Positions 49,431-63,000 of a stretch of DNA of 64,000 nucleotides are shown here, in pieces. Where the stretch lies: the NCBI GenBank assembly GCA_008711295.1, contig VUYV01000122.1, forward strand, positions 843,914 to 907,913, in the 5' to 3' direction. This DNA comes from Anarhynchus alexandrinus. Its lineage: Eukaryota; Chordata; Aves; Charadriiformes; Charadriidae. The notes beneath the pieces are model-generated. The model ran no database searches. It had not been told where the DNA came from and worked only from the letters and a program-made list of their open reading frames with translations. Made by a program: the position numbers and the translations under genes. Position 1 is the first letter of the stretch, and each line of letters starts with the position of its first letter.

Positions 49431-52035
49431 GTAAAAATACACCCCTCAGGTTGCATTTGCTACATCACTGCTTTGTTGAAATTCAGGAAACAGTTTAAGG
49501 AACAACTGACCTTACATGATTAGTTCTGAAAGGTATACTTCGTTGTCACATTGATTTGTGACAATCACCTTGCTGCTCTGATGTCATAAATTTCTGAAGA
49601 GATTATAGTATGCCCCTATATACATTGGTATGCTATCAGAAACAGCTATGATCATTTCATACCAGTGTGAAAGGATGGGGGATGCTTAGGAGACACTTAC
49701 GTTCATTGTTCTCTGTTCAGATATTTATGACTATGTCTGGAGATAAAAAATATAAATTACATTTACATATTTATGAGCATTTTTATGTAATATCTTCATT
49801 TTGATTAAATTGCCAACAATATCGCTACATTACTATAATGCAAGTCAGAAATCTAAATACAATGCACTTGGTTTCATCTTTTTCCTAAAAACGTCCTCAA
49901 TTAAAACAATTATCAAAATACAGTATGAGTAGTGATGACTGATAAACAATGAAAATAGTCTGCACTTAGGGGCAATTACAGAATTGTAAAAAAATAATGT
50001 ATTATACCCTAAGATCTAAAAATATCTTTCTCGGGTTTGAAAAGCAGAAAAAAAGTGTGAGAAAATACGTGGGCTGCAGAACCATGCAATGCAAATTGAA
50101 GAGTGCAGGCAGAGACTCACCTCTAGCTTTGTTCTTTGTAGCAGCCACTGGAAGCAAGGAAAAGATTGCACAAGAAGAAGAGAACAAAGATAGATTAGAC
50201 AGAAGTTTGAGCAAGTAAGAATACAGAGAAACTTTATCACTATCGATCCAAAGCTAACAAACACCGTTTCTAGGATTATTTGACCTATTTATTTGAGACA
50301 CTACAGTTCTATGAGATAGTTCAGATCTATGATTCTGTCAGAGGACCTGTGTTGAGAATTTAGAAAATATATCACAAAACACACTCAAAGAGCATGGCAA
50401 GGAGAGCAGAAAAATCATGGACCATTAATCACAAGTAGGTGAGAGCATATGTACACACATTTAAGAATCCTAAAACTTACAGCACAATTTGCCTTGCCAA
50501 AAGTACATTCTGAAGTACCTAAATCTTATGTCATTCCCTTGCTCCTATTTCTTGTAACGTCATTCTCCTGTGAAGCTGATGCAAAAAACCCCATCAGTTT
50601 AACTGTAGGTACTCCAATTATTTATAATCTATGTTATGTGATCATTGTTTTTCTTCATTGAAGCCTGTACCTTCAGATTGTTCTTGCACCCTAACGGAGC
50701 ATGCAAAACAAAAGGATCAGACAGTACTTTCAACAGTGATCAGTGTTCAAATTCAGAGAAAAAGGGGCACAGAAGGGGCAGACAATACAGCCTTCCTTGA
50801 GCTTCCCGAAGCAACACAGTTTAATGCTATTAGTTCTAAAGACACAACAGGGTCACAAAAACGATAGGAACTTAAAATGTTCCACTAGTATCTGCCCTAC
50901 CGCCAAAATCAACAGAATCACTATTACTGTTTTGTGAGGCTCACGGATAATGTTGCTGATATACAACATTAATCAGAACCCAAAGTGAAAATGGAGCCAC
51001 TCCGTTAGCTGTAAATTACACAGAAGATACTATCCACAACTCTTTAAACTCTCAAGTGCGCTCTAAAAAGGCATTCATTCAAGAGCACCTTTGTGAAAAA
51101 AGATACCTCAGAAAAAAAAAATGTAACTCCTCTTCTGCTGGCCCTTCTTGTAAGGCACAGCTACGTTAACAATTCAAATGCGGCTACACTTGTGACAAAA
51201 AGACACCAAAAAAAAGGAGAAAGACCAATTCCTTTTCTGCTCCCTTTGCTTATCTTGTTCACACCTAAAGGTTTTAAGTTGGGGTGGTTTTTTTTCTGGT
51301 TGTTTTTTTTTCCTCTTCTTTTTTTTTTTTTTTTGTCTGGTCTGGTGTCTCAGCAATCAGTCTTTACTAAGACAAGTAAGGAGAGCGTGGCACTGAAGGC
51401 CGAGTTGCTATATATGAAGAAAATGTTGAAAAAATAAACTTTTAACTCTATGAATGCATCAAAAAATGTCAATTCTCTAGTTTTTTTAAATGTCTTCACT
51501 GATCCCTTCCTCTACCTTCCAGATGCACCACTCTGCATTGCCATAATTCTCCTGGCAGTGAAAACAAAATAAAAAAAAGCAGTCCTATGGTGTCTGAAAT
51601 AAACATTAGTCCACAAAACATCTCTGCTTTGGGGAGATACAACAAATGCAGGTGCTTCTGCAGAGCTCTTTCCATAAGCCTGTTTAACAAGACATATTCA
51701 CCTGTAAAACAGCCAGTAAATCTTACATGCGCTAAAAATCGCTCGCGTAGTAAACAAAATTAATGGTGCCATTCTAATTTTATAAGTAGTGAACAGTTTC
51801 TCCTTCATGCAAATATAAGTTGATAATGAATGCACTGAGTTCATCAACCTGTTCATTTTCTTATGCTTCCCCTTCTTTTTTCAGTCCTGAGAATTACATC
51901 TACATGAACACATTATCACTTCGAGCCAGAATAATCTCTTAAACTTAACAAAGGTCGAGAGGAAACACACCCTCCCCTGGTAATTTAAAAGCAACAGGAG
52001 GCTTTATACTCACACTAATAATTCAGAATAAAAAG

Positions 52036-52215
52036 ATATATAAGTGTGTGTATATATATAATATGTACATGAAAAATTATATATGTAATTTAATTGTTCA
52101 GAATAAATATATATACACACCTATACGAATATGTAAATTATATATAATCTATGTGTATGGGTAAATATATACATGTATATTAGTCTATGTGTACAGTTAC
52201 ATATATTCAGGTATA
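52036..52215. repeat. AT-rich (TA)n/(TG)n microsatellite
   Basis: Repeated ATATATA, GTGTGTG and ATATACACAC blocks with imperfect spacing over about 180 bp. Confidence 0.75.
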
Positions 52216-52869
52216 TTAAAAGAATTCATCGATTCTATGATTAGACAGCTTTATTTTGAAGCATGAGCACTAGATGGAGAATTATGAACCTATCATGTAT
52301 CAGTAAATAAAGAAAAGATATAAATGAGGTTGTACATTATAATTGGAAGTAGGACAGGTTACTAAGCTTGTTAGACCAATTATAACTCTCTGCAAATCCA
52401 CTAATAGAGGACTAGATGACAGTAACCTTCTTAAAAATGTCATGTTCAATACTTGTAAGTTTTTCCATTGACAGCATGGTCCAATTACAAGTCAATTCGT
52501 AAAGTTCAAACTGCACAACAGCCAAATTAGCTGAAAATAGTCTTTCAAAATATAATTCTGACTACGAAAGGGAACTTGCTGCAGCTGTTTCCATCAACGC
52601 CCCATCTTTTTGATACCTAGCATGAGGGAAAATTCCATTTCATTGTTATCACTAAGGCTGGTATTTCTTTTTCCAAAGGTGAAAGAATTTTTCTCTCGTC
52701 CCTCTCTACTGCCCTTGTCACTCGGAGTAAAGAGAAGACAATTTTCAACATATATCCAATATGTTTGAAAATTTTTATCCACCTCTTCTTATTATTACTA
52801 CATAAAAAGTCACAGGAAGAGACAAACAGATAAATGTTTTAAATGAGCATCAAGACTGAAATTTAGCAG

Positions 52870-53125
52870 AGGGAGGTTGATCTCTTGGTTAGAGCATTGC
52901 ATATGGCATAACTCAGCTTTTTATACCACCGAAGTCAGTGACGAAAGACCCGTGGATTTCAAAAAACAACAATACAGTCAAAGGATCTACATTCGCTTTA
53001 TGTCTTCAGCAAGTCAGTTGATTTCTCCGCATTTCACATCACCCATTCTCTTTTTCTCTACCTTGACTTCCTGCCTTGCTGACTAAAGAGACAAGCTCTT
53101 CAAGGCAGCGAGTCTCCCACTTCTC
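52870..53125 (+). repeat. MIR-like tRNA-derived SINE relic, near full length
   Basis: Three landmarks lie in the right order and at plausible spacing. The tRNA-like head is GATCTCTTGGTTAGAGCATT at 52879 (family: GTGGTTAGAGCACTGG). The central block is TCTTCAGCAAGTCAGTTGAT at 53003 followed by TTCTCCGCATTTC (family: CTTGGGCAAGTCACTTAACTTCTCTGTGCCTC). The tail block is AAGCTCTTCAAGGCAGCGAG at 53093 (family: AAGCTCTTTGGGGCAGGGAC). The internal A-box-like GGTTAGAGC survives but the copy is too mutated to be active. A match by a profile search would confirm it. Confidence 0.6.
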
Positions 53126-56100
53126 AAAGCAGTATACGTGTAGGAGACCGATTTGAAACTTCTGTAATACACTGAAGTGGATTAGGACTGGCCAGTAATA
53201 ATTTATTGGTACAACGTAACCTGAAAACTGGAATTTACTGTATTTGGCTGCACTTAATTTACTTGGTTAAATCAACAAGCTAACCAGGAAATGGATAAAA
53301 AGAAAAGGCAATGACTTCTGGTATTTCCCCATGTTCAGGGATTACTTTAAAAACCAGAACACCTTTAGAAGGGCATTTTTCTTTAGTTGCTCTGCCTTGT
53401 CTTTCTTCGGAAATCGATTTTGGATAGGGAGGCATACTATGGAAAAGTGTGAACAGTGACCTTTGTTGGAATGTAAGGAAGATTTTAAAGACCAGAGAAG
53501 ACAGACAGACAAAGAGGGAAAAAAGACCATATTCTCAAAAGCCAGGCTAAAAGGCACAACAGAGCTACTAGATTTCTAGGTAAGACTGAAGAAAAAACGA
53601 ACTCTTCTGTTAATCCTATATTTTATCAAAAGTAAACAATATTTTATTTTCTGAAGGCTCTTCTGGTCACAGCATATGCAAAACCAAAGGGTTGGCTACT
53701 AGGGAAAGGTCCAGGAGTGAGGGGATCACAGAGCAGCAAGAAGCCAAGGTCATGTGATGTCACGGGAGTCCGCTCTGAGGGATCAGGAAAGAGGAGGAAA
53801 ATTGTGCCAAGTCCTAAATCATGACAGTTAATTTTCACAGAACTAAGGTTTTTAGGGCATTTTTAAATCAGAAAAGCTTTCCTGCTGTAGCGGTGTTGCT
53901 GAAACAATGTTTTTAAAAATTATTGCCTGAATCTAAAAAGCTGGATTCAAATTTCAAAAACCCCAATATACCCTTGCTCTCAAATATCAATAATATATTG
54001 TGCTTTATTTTTCTGTGATATATCTTTCTGACTTCTTGCTTTTTGTATGCCAACAAATGTTAAATTACATTCTTTGATAAATGATGGCTACAAGTTGTTC
54101 AATATTTTCTCCACACTCAGCTGTCTCTATGCTGTTCAATTTTGTGGACATTTTTAGACAGATTTGATATAGCATTTATTTTATTTTTCTCTTCTATGTG
54201 ATTTATTATTCGATTTGGGGTTTTGTCTTTTGTCTTTGGAAAAAACCACATCCTTCCAATTACTTCAATAGCTCAATAAAAATAAAAAAGGGAAAAAGTA
54301 TTTTCCCCAGATGTCCAGCTTACCTAACCTTTTATTTCAGAAATAAGGAGAAAGAAAAAAGCAAAAGTGAAAGGTTTGAGGTCAGTGTCTTGTTCTCATT
54401 GCACCTATTACATGTACTAAGAACACAGCTAGAGGAAAAATCAGTACAATATCTAAATGTTATAATGACTAGATAGCTCTTTTCAAGAAAAGAAACAAGA
54501 TGAAAGTCACACTCATAAAGCATTGATTTTCTCCTGAATACAGTAACCTACAGTTCTAGCAAATCTGGAGGTCTTCTCATCTTCAATAAAAAATTAAGAT
54601 ATCAGCAGTCTATAGGATGGACATATTTATTTATCTGTATTTTTACTCTAGTCTTAAAAGCTTTTGTTATAATGGAATACTAAAAATTAACAGAGAAGCA
54701 GCATACATTAAAAAAAATAAAATCCAAAACAATCCTCCTCCCCCAACACCCCCAACATATAATGTTTGATTTTAATAATATTCCATGTAATGGAAGATTT
54801 CCCCTTTTTGAAAGGAGTTAGTTTTACACTACCTAAATTTAGAATTTTCTTTTTAATTTTATTATGATGATGACGACAACTGCATTTTTTTTCCTTCGGA
54901 TAAACGGATGGATTATGACTGGTCATTTAGGTCACCTAAATGCCAGCTCTGATTCTCTGACTGGAAAAGCTCCTCTGTGTGACAGAAGGCTTAACAGGAT
55001 CATTTTCCCAGAGAATAATGCAAATTATTAGGCTCTCACAGACTGAGAGACCCATTCAAAGCAAAGATAGCAGTATATGCTGTAATGCAGCATGCCTCAC
55101 CGCCTTCTTTTCAACAACAGCAATTTCCAAAAGCCACTGAAGGAGAAAAACCACCATCATCACCTGAAACTCTTAGTGGGATTTTGAGTCTCCTGAAGTC
55201 AGGAAGACATTGCTGCCTAAGTCTAGAAGAGTGTCCAAGAGATGACAGAGAAATATGGGACCTTGGGAGTTCTTTTAGATTAGGATACAGTTTTAAACAA
55301 CCTAGCTACATCCTCATGGCTAAATTTGTTTACTTCTGATTTTCTGACCTCTCATTTGATTGCCTTTATTGACATGCTTTTGCATTTTGTAGTCAATATT
55401 CTTTTTTAGACGTATGTTCTGAACACTCTTCTCATGGAGATTTCTAAAATATCAAGTTAGTGGCATTTGCAGATATAATCAGAATGCACATATTCCTACA
55501 TAAGTCTTCATCTCTTTATTTCTATAACCATTAAAGATATGTGCAGTCATGCATATGTAATTATATGGAATTCAAACATGCGACCTTCTATTATTTATTC
55601 TATCTTTGGATCATTCTATCTGCAGGTTCCTAAGATGACATCAGGCAATTTTCCTCAGTAAGAGATACATTTTGCTTACTAAACTCATTGATCGATCTTC
55701 AAAAAAACAAGAACCTTTTTGGTTCTGATAATTTAATACATTTTTTCCTCTCAGGGTTTAAGAGAAAAACTACAAATGAACTGGTATGAAAAAAAAGTAT
55801 GTGATTTTGCAATGACAAAAAATGGTTTGATTTCTTTTTTCACAACTATAACATTAAATGTGTATAAAATATAATACATATTGAATATATGCTATATACT
55901 AGGGATTATGCATCTATAATGTGATCTGTAATTATTTTTCCTCTTAGAACATAAAATATATTCTTGAACATACAACTGAAAAGGGGACAAAAATGCAAGT
56001 TTGGAAGGGTTATGAAAAGGTCAACTACTGCATCCTCTGGGTTTGAAGCAGCATGAATTATGTCTGGACCTCTCCTAACAGATTGCCTAACATATTGTTA

Positions 56101-59100
56101 AAACCGTTGGTGACAGGGACTCCAAAAGCTCTCCAGGTAATCCGTTTTAGTGCACAGTTGTCCTCTCAATGGCAAATTGTTTTCCTGACATATAACCTAA
56201 CCGTCATATGTAGGAAACTAGCCCAATTACTTAACCCTTCCCATACCTTCCATGAGTATAAATAACTGAACACATACTTCTTCAATGTAACCCTTTGCGA
56301 ATTTGAAGATTTATTATTTCTCTTCTATGCCTAAACAACCACAGTCTTCCACTTTCTTAATGTATGCTTTCCTACATCTTCTTTACTGTCTTTCCTTTTT
56401 TTTTTCCCTGGATTTTCAACAATTTATCTACACCGGTCTAAAATCAGGCAAGATATCCAGCTGAGGCGGCGCTAGTGCAAAGTGGAAGAATTACTTACAA
56501 TGCCTTCCACATAGCTCTTTGGCAGCGCTCTCCCAAATAGCACTTGGCTTTAACCGAACAGCATCTCATTGTGCTAAAGCCCACAATGACCCCTTAGTCC
56601 TCCTCTCCATATTGTTGTACACTTTCCTATTGACCTTTCTGGTTTCACATATTTATCTTATCCTTTCTGAATACAGGACTTCACCCTTCTCTTTAGAAGA
56701 TTCTGTCGCTTTAATGTTACTTCCCCCATTTATTAAGATCATTTTGAATACTAACACACCTCTCCAACTCTATGAATAGTTACTAACATGACTGTTAATC
56801 TATAAAGTAAAAACCTATCTCAAAGCTGCATAATGTACCACATTATTTTTGTATATCTGCTACTCTATTGAAGAAGAAAATAATTCTTGCCAGCAGTAGC
56901 AGACGTTCAAATCCAAGGCTAACAAGGTCATAAAGGACTTCAGTTGTGTTCATTATGTCTACATTCAGCCCATAATTAGCAAAAAAACCAAAAAAACCCC
57001 ACCTCATAAAGAAGCAACCTGTTGCTAAACAAAACTAATCCATTTTACCTAACGTCCCTCCTACACACACTATAAAACCTGTAGTCAAACCACACATAAG
57101 CTACATAAGCAGATGTGCAGACCCAAATGACAAAACACTACTAATACTACTGCATCTAGCAAACCTATGAACTGACCATGCATGCTCAGCAGCAATAGTC
57201 GACTGTTCTCTTACTAAATGATAAGCAAAAAATCAAAATAGCAGCTGCTGGATGTTTACTGTGCTCTGTGACAAAAAGCAACATGTAGAGAAGTTGCTGT
57301 TAAAGCAGACTTTTCTGTACAGGACCCAGCAACCCTAGAAACTCTATTAAATTATATTTTGCTTGGCAAAACTGTGACGAAGGAGCACAAGTTCCAGCAT
57401 TTTGGTTTCCCCCCCACCCTATTGCTCTAGAATTCAATGCCAGGTAATGACAGAATATTTTCTGGTGTTCAGTATCTTTCCTTTCTAACCCAACAGAATA
57501 TAGATTTGTAAAACAGTAATTACTGAAACCAGACAATGAGAAACAATTCATATACTGGAATGAAAAAGCTAAAATAACTGTAAGCAACTTTCAAACTTCT
57601 TAATATGCTGCTAAACACATGAAATATTTTAAAACTGTGACTAGTTTATCACATGCAATGACTTTTATTAGGTGATACTAATCACAAAATATTGAAGAAC
57701 ATGCAGATCCGTTTTCTTTCTGAAAAGTAGACTATAAATATAGTAATTTTGTTCTTGATAGTTATTGTAACTGGCACGATGGAGATCAGCAGAAACATCT
57801 TATAATCTAAACATCACTAGAGTTCAGGATTCCAGCTGTAGCTGATTCACATTAGCAGCTGGAAACACATAACACAGCATATTACTGTATAGTGAAACTA
57901 GAAGATACGTATAATCATGCCCTAAAGGCTCTTTTTAAAGGCATCCAGATAACATGATTTGCCTGTCCCGAAATGCCAACTTTATGCATGTTATAATACA
58001 GCTGGACATGTAATTTATACAAGCAAGGAAAGTTGCAAGCAAGCAATTTCATCATAAGCTGGGTTTCCATAAAACATCACACAAATTTCACTTGCAAATA
58101 ATAATATAGCTTGTGAACAAGAGTAAATACAATTTTTATATTTCATTTTAGCAAGGTAACAGAATGGTTTAAGAAGTATGTATAAAACCAACTCCAAAGC
58201 AATAGAATGAAGAACTCCACAAGACTGTGAGTGTGGTTATGTCAGGCGGAGATACAAGTACTCAATTCCGCTCTCAGATCTCTTTTACAGTTATTTCAAA
58301 ACTTAAACCAAATATTTGAAAAGCTTTGATATTCATTCAGCACATCAGACAAACTATCAAAATTGTTCATCATGCACAATGTGCGTACACATATACTCAC
58401 CCAGTTTCTGTGTCTACGTCAGGTCTCCAGAAAGAGTAGAAAGGGAAAGATCCTACCTGGATACTTAGCAAACTACTTAGGCACAAATTGGCTGTCATCA
58501 CATAACTGTGACTGTGCACAAGCAGCTGTAAGCAGTAAGCTTATGTTTCTTTTCAGATCTGCAGATCAATGCATGCAAAACACCTCCAACTATGCCTTGT
58601 CCATTTTGCTAGCCCAAGAGCAACCTGTGACATTCATGTCTCAAGTTAGGTTTTTGGTTGTTTTTTTTATGTATATGCTATCCTACATTATTACAAATAG
58701 ACATTTGCTGAGTATACTATGCTTATATACATTATTTTCCACTCTCAGTCCACAGCTCTGATAACCCACAAAGCTTTAAGAGTTCTTGTATTTGACAATA
58801 AGTCTTTACACAACCAGCACGAAATCAGAAACATTATAATCAAGAGCAAGGAGTGAGGTAGGCAGACAAACAGAGTTCTCCTTACATTACGGTACCTCTA
58901 CATACAACTAATACATCTACTGTAAACCCTAAGAAAGTTTTGAGAAGGCAACCGACTTTTATCGCATGGTTACTTTCCTTATTCATAAAGATCATCTTTA
59001 TGAAGTGCTTTCTTAATAAAGTATGTATTAAGGACCACGGGGAAAGCAATTGAAGCACGTGGAAAAAAGCACGTATCAAAGGACAGAGAATAAAAACCTT

Positions 59101-60609
59101 GAACAGAAAAATAGGATTTTTTTTTTAAATTCCCCAAATATTATCTATTTAGGCCTTTCCAGATATTAGAAGACTAACCTGGGTAACTGACAAGACTGAT
59201 GAAAAAAATACTATAGTAAATTAAGTGCAGAGCTCAATTGATAGGATTTTTGTAAGTTTACATGGAAGTCAGTAAATATGTTCTAAATCTAAGCTCTTCT
59301 TCAGTTGAGAATGGGAATTTCAGATGTGACTTTTCAGTGATGATTTTATCCATCCATTAAAAAAAATCTACACAGAATTTTCTTTATCACCACTTGCAAT
59401 CAATGCCATTGTCATGTCAAGAAATACAGTGGAAAGCTTTATTCCTTGTCTTGACCTGATAAATTATAGCCATTCCTCTTGAGACCTTCTAGAGAGTAGG
59501 TTTCAATATTATAGAACGTAATGACTCCTTTGGAACTAGTGAAGCTTACAGGATAATTTAAAGACATTAAAAAACCTTCACAATTGAGGGACAATATATA
59601 ATACTCCTGAAAACTGCTATTTGTATATGATGATAATTATTTGTTGAAATTTATTGAACTTAAAAATGGATCATATTGTTATATGTATTAAAAATATGCA
59701 TTCACTTCTGAAGAGTAATGAAACATTTTTTTCTCAGAATTTTTTCATTTATCAAAACAAATTTAAAATCTTTACACTTATCTACACAATAACCAAAATA
59801 TAAAAATACAATGTATACCTTTATGATAAAAGTGGTGAAGATGTAATAGCTAATAGCAAATCAACCATGGTGTTTTGTTAAGACCCCTAAAGAACAAAAT
59901 AAAACTTACGCCAAAGTAGTACTAACCACACTCAAACAACTCAGTTTCAAATACATACTTAGTCATTTATTCTCAGAAACAAGGAAGGAAGATACATTGC
60001 TTTTCATATGAATTATTTATTGTATCTGCATCCAGTTTGGATGATGGGAAATTTAAGGTGAATCTTTCAACTTGATCATATCGCCATTAGTGAAGTAATA
60101 TTAAAAAAGAACTCTTGCATTTTTAATGTGATTTACTGCCATTTCTCCTGTTTTTCTGACAATTCAAGAAACACAGGTAAATTGTAAGAAAAAAAATAAC
60201 TAAGACTGCGTACTATACCTAAAGTTCAAATATTTGACTGTAATTTATCATCTGCTATTCATAATCATACAAAAAAAAAGGCTAATTACTATCTTTTTCT
60301 TTATATTTGGCTTTACAAAAAAGGACTCCACTTTAGAGTTGAAAATAGAAAAGACTCATTGTCACCCCATTTTGTCAGCCAAATCCAATTTCATGCCTAC
60401 TACTGCTGTTAAGGTAAAAAGTTGCCTTGGCAAGACTTACTGAGCAAGACTTACTTTTGTAGCTTGGGTGAGACATGCACATGAGAAATTATTTTTATAA
60501 GGATGAACTATCCAGAGATAAATTTCATCCTTACTATAGATCTTTTTGACCTCACACCTTATTGCGTGTTTAAAATTTTACCTGACTATATGCATTAAAT
60601 TCACAATCA
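53126..60609. other. Intron, nothing specific seen
   Basis: About 7.5 kb of AT-rich intron with scattered A/C tracts (56980-57002), a T/G tract (58650-58668) and chance open frames up to 132 codons (58363-58761, plus). No domain or repeat family recognised. Confidence 0.45.
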
Positions 60610-60830
60610 ACTAGTCATATTAAAAAAAAAACAAACAACAAACCCCAAACTAATTTCCTGTGTATAATTCTAATCTCCTNCAACCCCCCTGCCATAGGCA
60701 GGGACACCTCCCACTAGACCAGGTTGCCCAAGGCCACGTCCAGCCTGGCCTTTTGACTAGTCATATTAAAAAACAAAAACAAAACAACAAATCCCAAACT
60801 AATTTCCTGTGTATAATTCTAATCTCCTGC
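60610..60830. repeat. Duplicated 70-base flank enclosing N and a 72-bp CR1 piece (probable misassembly)
   Basis: The run from ACTAGTCATATTAAAAAA to TAATTCTAATCTCCT is at 60610-60679 and again at 60755-60829, differing only in the A/C-rich stretch. Between them are N (60680) and 60681-60752, which is base-for-base identical to 2284-2355 inside the CR1 copy at 2227. A real insertion would not duplicate 70 bases of flank and carry an internal CR1 slice lacking its 3' octamers. A chimeric contig end is the simplest reading. Confidence 0.85.
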
Positions 60831-62724
60831 TATGGTTTTAAATGTATATATGTGTTGAATATACAAACCAATGCAGTAAAAGTTGTCAGCTGTTGTACAA
60901 CTTTCCCATAGTTGTGAGAACTACAGTGAAAATTCACAAATTCAAACAAGTCACAATTCTAGGCTTAAGATTTTACACCCACCCTCTTCTTGTGTAAAGA
61001 AATACAAGCCAATAGGTCTCTATTAGAAAGAGACTGGAAGAATGAATATGCAGAATCTGCTAGCATGTGTCTGAATATTCAGAATTTGAAAACTTATAAA
61101 ACAACCATTAGATTTTTCAGGCAGAAAAGAAAGTAATATTAAATTCAGAATTTAAAACATTGTTAAAGAAGCTTAAAAAATAAAAATTGTTTTGAAGAAG
61201 CTATAATTCTTCCGAATATGATACTTTTAGCATTGACTTGAGCCCCAATTTTCTTTGATCTGAGTACTAAAAACATTTCTATTTCTCCTTTCATTATATT
61301 ACTACTCTACCAAAATTGTTTGTAGGCAAGATTCATGTACAAGTTGATCTGCATTTACAGCAGCTATCAGTTGTCCTGGCTCTCCATATAACTCTCAGGT
61401 TACTACATGCAATAATATGCCTAAAATGTTGGTATATAAAAAGCTGGAAGCACTGTCTGTGAGGCAATATGTAATCTGGAAGCTTTTTGCAGCAAGAAGA
61501 AAAAAGTGATTTTTAACACTGGGGACTAAGTTGATGGGCCGAAAAGCTCTGCTTAGGTGGTCAGCAATTAACAACAGATAATTACATTGATATTTAAACT
61601 CTCTTCATCTTGCATTTCATCCGAGTTAGTTTCAAAAGGGGTGGCCCAAAGCTTGCCAGTCTAACAAGAATATCCACAGACTGCTGACACGAGCTGTTGA
61701 TGTGGTTGTCACATCTGTGTTCTGTGCTGGGGCCTTTCATCATGTGCCCTTCACTCTTGGTCTTTAGATGTACGTTGGCCATGCCTCCAAAATAGACCAG
61801 ATACATTTCATGAACTGTTCAGTTCTGTCTATAGGTCATCAAAATAAGGACTTACTAGAGAACATCTTTACCAGGGTGTGTGTACACAGTCAAAGTACAG
61901 TCAGCACAGGCACCTGGCAAGCAGACACACTAATGATGGTACATGGTCCACTGTAGAGACAGCACCAAATGAGAGCTTCTGAACGACTTCTAGAAATAAG
62001 TGAAGTGAGAAAAAAAAACGTTCTGCAAGTTCTGCCACTTTGGTGGAATGAAAATGAAAAGACTGAAGCATCATAGCTTGTAGATAGCACAGGATCTTTA
62101 AAAACTGAGTCTAGGAGTTGTAGCAAGTTAATATATTTAGATGAATTAAAAATGATAGATGATAAAAGAAAAAGTTCTTCGAAGTCAACAAGAAAAACTA
62201 AAAGCCTGGGAGGTAAAAAAGACAAAGCCAGAGAAAAGAGGAAAAAAAGGCAAGATTAAGTGAAAAGAAGGGGAGTAGATTAAATTCACTGATGCAGATC
62301 AGAAAGCTCAAAGAACCAAATGTGTTTGAGACATACTAAATACTATGAAAACCTTAACATTTTGAACCCCAGTCATCTGTATTTTCAGAATTTCATATTG
62401 AGAAAGTATCTAGAGTTATAGGAGATATATAAGGAGATAGACTAAGACTCTACAATAACTGTAAACGAATACTTAACAACATGACAGGAAAGTTTTCCTA
62501 TCTTATTACTAATTACTTCCTTACTATCATTATGATGGTCTCTGCCTGTGTTCTTTCCTTATAACACTACCACAAAGTTGTTACATTACTCACCTTAAAA
62601 ACAAATAAACAAACAGAAAAACTTTCTTATATATAGCAAATAAGCATGTTTCTTGCACTTCTCATTCCTCACATTTATTTTTCCTTCCACATCAGTGAAA
62701 ATACTCCCAGAATTTAAAAGAATA
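60831..62724. other. Intron, nothing specific seen
   Basis: AT-rich intron with no recognised element. Confidence 0.5.
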
Positions 62725-63000
62725 TGAATGTATACCTATTTATATATATTACATATGCATATAATATTGTGCATTTCATATTATATACACTAGATACTGT
62801 TTATATTATTTTATATATTCTTTTATGTGATAACCATATTCTGTTATATAAATTTAGTCATTCAATATCAATATCTTTATATAATATATACCATCCATTA
62901 TTATAACCTATAAAAGAATATATAAAGCAATATATGTGTGGTGTATATATATGAATAATATACTATGTAATATATCAAAGTGTGCGTATATACACATACA
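62725..63000. repeat. AT-rich microsatellite / low-complexity block
   Basis: About 275 bases almost entirely of A and T built from TATATA, ATAATAT and TTATAT units, with a few GTGTG and CACA steps at the right end. Confidence 0.8.

Larger units (their letters stand above)
47811..52869. other. Intron, no gene seen; two AT-rich microsatellites
   Basis: AT-rich intron. Microsatellites are listed separately. T/G tracts at 48836-48852 and 51280-51340. A short inverted repeat GGCCCAGG / CCTGGGCC pairs 48692-48699 with 48719-48726. No domains in open frames. Confidence 0.5.

Noticed and set aside
50296..50342. Possible CR1 3' end (GTTCTATGAG, CTATGATTCTGTC)
   Set aside because: Words occur without the GGATGATCTxxxAGGTC and CCAACC context; chance is likely in AT-rich DNA.
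51093..51437. 114-codon frame with a hydrophobic W/F-rich segment
   Set aside because: The apparent membrane segment is the translation of a T/G low-complexity tract at 51280-51340.
52225..52245. ATCGATTCTATGATTAG resembling a CR1 octamer
   Set aside because: Isolated; follows a microsatellite, no CR1 body.
58363..58761. 132-codon plus-strand frame
   Set aside because: No domain, starts and ends in AT-rich sequence, no consensus splice logic, and it is antisense to CADM2.
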